From the NCBI GenBank assembly GCA_009761415.1, contig QUOL01000021.1, forward strand, positions 372,001-436,000: a DNA stretch of 64,000 nucleotides, in the 5' to 3' direction. This DNA comes from Sarcomyxa edulis (lineage: Eukaryota > Basidiomycota > Agaricomycetes > Agaricales > Mycenaceae). Below are positions 58,205-64,000 of the stretch, one piece after another. The position numbers were made by a program, and so were the translations under genes. Every line of letters starts with the position of its first letter. Position 1 is the stretch's first letter. The notes beneath the pieces were generated by a model. That model saw only the letters and a program-made list of their open reading frames with translations, was not told where the DNA came from and searched no databases.

Positions 58205-61200
58205 ATGACCTCTACTCCTGATTCGACGCGTTCGGGTCATCCTGCTCATTCACATCTCTCTGTTCCAGGTCAGAGGCCTGCGGCGGCCTCGCGCGTTGGG
58301 AGCGAATCCTCAATGCAGAGGGTCAAGAACTTGCCAGGGTACACCACCCCCGTTTTCGAAGGCAAGGAGAAGCAACGTGCGCTGGTAGAAACTGAAGTGG
58401 CCGCAAAGGTGCGTGGTACTGGACTGAGGTCTCTTGTACGTAGTATTCACACTCGTGGTTGGCAGGGCTTCATACCGCGTGAACTCGTACCTAACGAAGT
58501 CAACTGGTTCTACTCCCAACTCGGGATCGACGACACATACTTCTTGAATGAATCCCCTGAAGTTATCTGCGATCATATCATTGCATTGTTCGGGGCCAAG
58601 GTATTGGCCTACACCAAACACGACCCCAAGTCGCTTGTAATCGATCTCGAGAGGATTGACGACAAGGGAAACGGCGCAACTTTCATTCACAGCAGCGCTC
58701 CTGGTGTCACAGCGACTGAAGGACCTGGAGGAAGTTGCGAAGCAAGGTAAGCCTCGTATCAATTCGCCATCGTTGCATCTTACTAAATAGACTATCATAG
58801 GATTGACGAGTTGTATCTTGACAAATCTACTCCGGATAATGCATACAGACTCGAGACTTTCCGTTCCACTGGATCCGTATCTGCTACTGCACCTCAGCAG
58901 CTTCGCTGTTATTTTGTCACCAAATGTCATTTCCCTTCGAGGCCCAAAATTCCGACTGTTTCCGCCCCTGGATCCGGTCCTGTCAGAACTGATATTCGTA
59001 CGGTGTCAGACCCCGTTTTCTTGGAAAAGGCAACTCCAAACACTCTAGATATATATCAGAATGTCATGTGGAATGTGGAAAGTCGGTACGGTCCGGTGAT
59101 TGAAGTATTCGAGGTCGAAGGCTCTAGAGAGAGAAGATTGGTTATTGGGTACAAAATGGGTGGAACTTCGAGGTTCTTCAGGTAAAGTATACATTTTTTT
59201 TCTAGCTGCGTCGTTCTTCAACTGTAGATGATTCTAGTGCCTTATCCAACCTTTACCACTTCTATTGTCTCTATTCAGCACGCAAATATGTCGGTATGTT
59301 GCGCCATGCTCTATAGTCGTATATGCAGACACGTATTAACATCATCTATTTCTGTAGAGCAATTCTCGAACGGGATCACCATCATCTCGCTATATCTTAA
59401 CCCACTTCCAGACTTGAACGCGCCTCCCATCGAACATTCCATCTTCCAGGTCAAGAAAGAGGCCTCCCTTCTCTTCTGTCTTCCGGACAACCCATTCTTC
59501 CTACCCAAAGGTCCCGGAAGCCATGCTGTTCAAGAAGCTACCTACGCTTGTAAGTTCACCCATCCATCTATCAGTCGAGTCAACCTTAATCGATGTATCA
59601 GACTGTGGGTGGATCTTTGCGCAACACTTCACCAACCGGTTAGGCCCGGCGTATTTGCAACTGAAGAACGTCTTGAATGAGTCTGACCCCGCACATGCCG
59701 AGGTATTGAACGATATCAAGAGACGCTTCCGCGAGGAAACGTTCACTAGGGAAAGTATCGCCCAGGTCATACATGCGTATCCTGAATTGGTAGGTACAGT
59801 CCAAATTCTGATTCCGGCCGTGTCTTTGATCACAGTTCACATAGATCCGGCTGTTATACGTGAACTTCGCGATGGTGCATTATCCCGCAGGAGACGATGC
59901 TTCGCAGTTGATGTAAGCGTTTCCTAATCTTTAGCATTCATCCATCCTGATATTCCCTTTCGAAGGCCTACCTTGTCATACCAACGTCTGCAGATTACGC
60001 AACCGATGACTGACGAGGAACTTTACGACAAGATCAGACGCACCGTTCCCAACAAGCATGAACTCCAAGTCCTAGAAAGTTTCCTCATCTTCAACAAGTA
60101 CTCCCCTATCTTTTGCATCATCTTTCGAAGTCTAATCAATTTACCTGACAGGCATATCCTCAAGACTAACTTCTATCAACCTACGAAAGTGGCTGTATCC
60201 TTCCGTCTTGCTCCAGATTTCTTGCCAGAAATCGAATATCCCAAGAAGCCCTTTGGGATGTTCATCATCATCGGTGCGTTCTATCTGGTCGTCTGAGCGA
60301 GTAGTTCTTATCATCTTACAATGACAATAGGCAATGAATTCAGAGGTTTCCATATTCGATTCCGCGATGTCGCTCGTGGTGGGATTCGGATCGTGAGATC
60401 GAGGAATAAAGAGTACATATATATGATTTATTTCTACTCTTGATTTGAGCGTTAACGAAATTTGTTTAAGGAATTATTCGATTAACCAGCGTATGCTGTG
60501 AGTCGCGACATCGATCCTACCGCTATTCATCGGGATATTGACCGTTTGAAATAGGTTTGACGAGAATTACGGATTGGCGTCGACCCAGTCCTTGAAAAAT
60601 AAAGATATTCCAGAGGGAGGTGCCAAGGGGACGATCTTGCCTTCGTGCGTATATTTGTATTGCTCATCGACGTTTGAAATTAACAGTCATCACCTGTGAA
60701 GTATTGGAGCGAGTCCGAGACTCTGTTTTGAGAAATATGTCGATGTGGGTGACATATCTGAATGTGTTTTGGAATGCCGATTGATCTTCTTGATGGTAGT
60801 CTATCATCGACCTTCTCATTCCTGGGCAAAGCCCCGGCATCAAAGAGCGTCTTGTGGATTTGTATGGGAAACCAGAGCTTTTGTTCTTTGGTCCTGATGG
60901 TATGTTATGTCGTTCTCGTTTGTTTGGTTTGTATCGCTCACAATATAACAGAGGGTACCGCTGATATGATGGACTGGGCTGCGCGTAAGCATCCCCCCCA
61001 TCCATTTGCGAATATACCTAACGTTACGTTCCCCTTCTCTGGCATAGTGCACGCTCGCTCTCGTGGAGCCGAGACATGGTGGAAGTCCTTCACTACTGGA
61101 AAGAGCGCGGAAACCTTGGGCGGTGTACCCCACGATACGTATGGGATGACTTCTCTTTCCATTCGTCAATACGTGCTAGGCCTTTACAAGCAACTTGGGT

Positions 61201-62549
61201 TGAGAGAAAAGGATATTACCAAGGTCCAGACAGGTGGTCCTGGTATGTGGCTTTTCTTTGACTTGATGCGCGGGAAGGATAGTGTCTGACTGATTTTTCA
61301 GACGGTGATTTGGGGTCCAGTAAGTCGTCCCTTGACCTCTTGCGCTTATGTTTATCTTGATGTATCATCCAAACAGATGAGATCCTCCTGAGCTCCGACA
61401 AGACCATCGCTGTGATCGATGGAAGTGGTGTCTTATCTGATCCTGTTGGCTTGGACCGCGGAGAGCTCATACGCCTCGCAAAACTTCGCGTCCCTGTCGC
61501 TAACTTTGATAAATCGAAACTGAGCAAGGAGGGATATTTGGTTAAAGTTGAAGAACACGATATCAAATTACCTTGTGAGGCCATTCTCGTTTCATCATCA
61601 TCATCATCTTGTTCTGACTATCCCGAATGCCAGCCGGTGAGATTGTTCTTGACGGGACTGACTTCCGAAACGGCGCCCATCTGCGTTTCAAGGCTGACTT
61701 GTTTGTGCCTTGTGGCGGACGGTAAGTTCACTTGTATCTGCTACGATCACGGGGCCTGATACATCGGTACGATTTTAGTCCCGAGGCGGTCAATATCTCC
61801 AATATGGCCGCTCTGATTGATTCGGAAGGGAAACCGCACTTCAAATATATCGTGGAAGGCGCCAATCTGTTCCTCACGCAACAAGCTCGACTCCACCTAG
61901 AAAAACGCAAAGTTATCTTGTTCAAAGATTCTAGCACAAACAAGGGTATGTCTGTACTTCGGCTGAGTACTCCAGTACTAACCCGGTGGGCGTTCTCAGG
62001 CGGTGTCACTAGCTCCTCTCTTGAAGTCCTTGCCGGCTTGGCGCTTTCTACGCAAGAATATGTCGACCTAATGATTTTCAAGGCCGGAAAGCCCTCTCCA
62101 TTCTATCAAAGCTACGTTCGCGACGTGCAGGCCAAGATCGTCGAGAACGCAGCAGCAGAGTTCCATTGTATCTGGCGCGAACATTCTCGTCTGCAAGGCG
62201 CCAAGCCGCGGACCACGATTTCAGACGAGCTTTCGAGTACTCTGAACAACCTCCAGGCCGAGTTGGAGAGCTCCGACTTATTTGATGATGTGCCGAGTCG
62301 GAAGGGAGTGATTAGGCGTGCAATTCCCAAGACTTTGGTCGATCAGGTCGGGTTGGAAGTTCTGCTAGAGCGTCTCCCTGAACCGTATCAACGAGCACTC
62401 TTTTCTAGCTGGGTTGCCTCTCACTTTGTGAGTTCTTGTGTTATGGTCGTATGGAATTCAAAACTGACCAAGCGTTGCAGATCTACAAATACGGTGTCAA
62501 TGGCTCAAGCGTCGACTTCTTCCATTTTGCTCGTGATCTCGCCCACTGA
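58205..62549 (+). CDS. GDH2: NAD-dependent glutamate dehydrogenase (large form)
   Basis: The start at 58205 (MTSTPDSTRSGHPAHSHLSV) is followed by the long regulatory N-terminal half of the approximately 115 kDa fungal enzyme. Recognisable blocks are RVKNLPGYTTPVFEGKE, FIPRELVPNEVNWFYSQLGI, FHIRFRDVARGGIRIV, the catalytic-region SLKNKDIPEGGAKGTILP and TADMMDWAALHARSRGAE. Next are KSFTTGKSAETLGGVPHDTYG, TGGPDGDLGSNEILLS, VPCGGR, YIVEGANLFLTQQARL and SSSLEVLAGLAL. It ends FFHFARDLAH with TGA at 62547-62549. About fifteen introns. The enzyme oxidises glutamate to 2-oxoglutarate and ammonia using NAD, allowing growth on glutamate; in fungi it is usually subject to nitrogen and carbon control. All blocks can be joined without frameshift. 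Confidence 0.92.
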
Positions 62550-62909
62550 TTCGGGGACTCCATACAAAACATCGAATTCAAACATTCCCAAATTATGTGT
62601 ACTACTAGACTTGAATAATTTGATGCAACGTAGAGCCGTTTGAACATACGTGCCTGTAGTCTGAACTGCTTGTATCGCTCTCTTTGTATTGGAGGTCATT
62701 GACACCCGACACTCCCGTGCGTCCTTGCACTGATTCAACAGAGACACGCGCTTTGCTTGCATCCGACCTTGTTGTTTGATGAAGTCTCGTCGACGTTGCC
62801 AATGACTTCCATAGTTACTATAACATGTCATGCAATTCCTTTGCTGACTGGTCTATCTCACCGACCAAATACAACCTCCGGCAGCGGCACATTCTCTCCC
62901 TCAGAACAA
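62550..62909. other. Convergent spacer
   Basis: 3' ends of GDH2 and the LRR gene face each other. Nothing coding is supported. Confidence 0.45.
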
Positions 62910-64000
62910 TCAGAGTCTCTTTGGTTGATTCGGGGGTAGTATCCACCAGTTTGATTCCACAACCCTTTCCCGTAACCTCTCTATTCTCTCATATTCGGAC
63001 GAGCTGGCCCTTCTCGGGACCTCGATATTCACCTTTCGCAAACGGGCGATCGGGCGATCGGGTAGGGAATCAGTGGGCCACCAGCGCGATTCGACCATAT
63101 CCAGGAAATCTCTTAGTTGGAAAATTGGGTCGAACCGGCCTTCATCCATGATAGTCAACTCCTGGAGACAAGGAAGGAGTGGATCCGAGTCATTTTCAGA
63201 ATATGCGAGAGCTTGGGGGACTGTAATTGAACAGGAACAGTATGCGAGAGAAAGAGAAACGAGTGACGGTATAGTGAGAAAAAGGTCTCTGGGATTTGAA
63301 GATTGGAAAGACAGGCCTTTAAGTGACAACGATGTCAACTTAAACCGAGAGCGAGCTTGGAGGGTTACGAAAGTGTCGATCGGAACACTGCGATTGGCCA
63401 TATCGCAGATCGATAGAATACGCAATGCGGGAAGAGTGAGAAGGTCGAGAATATCGCTAACAACTAACAAACTGTCTTTAGCGGACAAATGAAGATCTTG
63501 TAAATGCGGAAGGATGGTCTTTGCTGAGTTAGTGGGGAAGGGTACGTCAGAATTCGAACAATCCAACCTGCACTGTTCTAGATTGATACATTGCAGGAGT
63601 AGATTTGGATTGAATTTATGATTGTTGATGGTGAGGTGCGTCAGTCGTGACCATGGGATTCCCAGTATGTGGATGTCAGTCTGCGTAAGGAGGTGGTCAA
63701 GGAGGTGATCGTGCCAGAGCTCTACACTTTCCAAGTGAGGTGCATCCACGAATTCTCTGAGAGCCCTCGTCTGACTCAGGAGACGACGTGCCTCAAATGA
63801 AAAGGTCTTGAACCTAACGTGCAAGTGGTCGAGAACGGGCATCGATTGGCGGAACTCCTTGAGACAAGGTAGTAATCCGTCGACGAGATCTATGTGAAGT
63901 CGTTCGCATCGAGGGAAATATGGAAGTAAGACGTCCATCAGGTTGGACAACTGTTCCACTGTAGTTTGGGTTCTGGCGGGGAGTACGGCCAAAGATAGAG
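62910..64000 (-). CDS. LRR / F-box-like protein, partial at right edge
   Basis: The frame is open to the window edge, so the N-terminus is missing. It shows irregular leucine-rich repeats: LERLHIDLVDG-like CERLHIDLVDG, LDHLHVRF, LESVELWHD, LTHLTINNH, LEQCRLDCSN, LQDLHLSA, LRILSIC, LTSLSLKGL, LVSLSLAYC and LQELTI. It ends in a basic helical tail (ERIERLRERVVESNWWILPP). This style is typical of the many basidiomycete F-box proteins, in which an N-terminal F-box joins an SCF ubiquitin ligase. The F-box itself would lie beyond the edge and is not seen. Single exon in the visible part. Confidence 0.7.
   Translation of the reverse strand, partial: LSLAVLPARTQTTVEQLSNLMDVLLPYFPRCERLHIDLVDGLLPCLKEFRQSMPVLDHLHVRFKTFSFEARRLLSQTRALREFVDAPHLESVELWHDHLLDHLLTQTDIHILGIPWSRLTHLTINNHKFNPNLLLQCINLEQCRLDCSNSDVPFPTNSAKTILPHLQDLHLSAKDSLLVVSDILDLLTLPALRILSICDMANRSVPIDTFVTLQARSRFKLTSLSLKGLSFQSSNPRDLFLTIPSLVSLSLAYCSCSITVPQALAYSENDSDPLLPCLQELTIMDEGRFDPIFQLRDFLDMVESRWWPTDSLPDRPIARLRKVNIEVPRRASSSEYERIERLRERVVESNWWILPPNQPKRL

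Noticed and set aside
58310..58930. A 206-residue minus-strand frame
   Set aside because: Antisense to the first exons of GDH2, which has strong family support.

Overview
The window looks like nuclear DNA of a filamentous basidiomycete, most likely an Agaricomycete. The genes are compact and split by many short introns (about 35-80 bases, GT...AG). Housekeeping proteins are clearly fungal or eukaryotic, and several accessory families known to be expanded in mushroom-forming fungi occur: NACHT-WD40 proteins, Hsp70-like ATPases of the HSPA12 type, APH-type kinases, OTT_1508-like deaminases, MYND proteins and F-box/LRR proteins. No CRISPR array, rRNA or convincing tRNA was seen. All exon boundaries were placed by eye and by comparing paralogues within the window.

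Layout. 0.4-5.4 kb: an SLP1/SUCO-type SUN protein (-) and a calcineurin-like phosphoesterase (+), diverging around a spacer with a near-perfect hairpin. 5.7-15.2 kb: an accessory cluster, all on the minus strand. In transcription order it holds a truncated deaminase (D3), an APH-type kinase (A2), a small deaminase 3'-end relic, deaminase D2, kinase A1, a GNAT acetyltransferase and deaminase D1. A deaminase-kinase pair has evidently been duplicated here, and several copies carry lesions. 15.7-18.3 kb: a GMC oxidoreductase (+). 18.7-25.1 kb: a WDR7/rabconnectin-3-beta homologue (-) and the V-ATPase proteolipid VMA3 (+), diverging from a 276-base spacer. 25.5-28.1 kb: a fourth deaminase (D4, +), now a pseudogene split by a 1160-base non-autonomous DNA element with a TA duplication. 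28.3-40.3 kb: a MYND protein (+), a large NACHT-WD40 protein (-), a secreted GH20 hexosaminidase (+) and the GGTase-I beta subunit CDC43 (-). 40.9-43.3 kb: the CCR4-NOT subunit NOT2 (-). 43.3-46 kb: a decayed zone with a broken kinase and an inverted duplication. 46-51.3 kb: two HSPA12-type Hsp70-like genes tail to tail. 52.5-62.5 kb: VTS1, a short-chain dehydrogenase and the large NAD-dependent glutamate dehydrogenase GDH2, all on the plus strand. The right edge cuts an LRR/F-box-like gene (-).

How the genes may work together. VMA3 and WDR7 both concern the vacuolar proton pump, one as a core subunit and the other as an assembly regulator. VTS1 and NOT2 belong to the same mRNA deadenylation pathway. 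The most unusual part is the deaminase/APH-kinase cluster. It combines a cytidine-deaminase-fold enzyme of unknown substrate with a small-molecule-type kinase, sits beside an acetyltransferase, and shows rapid birth and death of copies. Its biochemical role cannot be read from the sequence.
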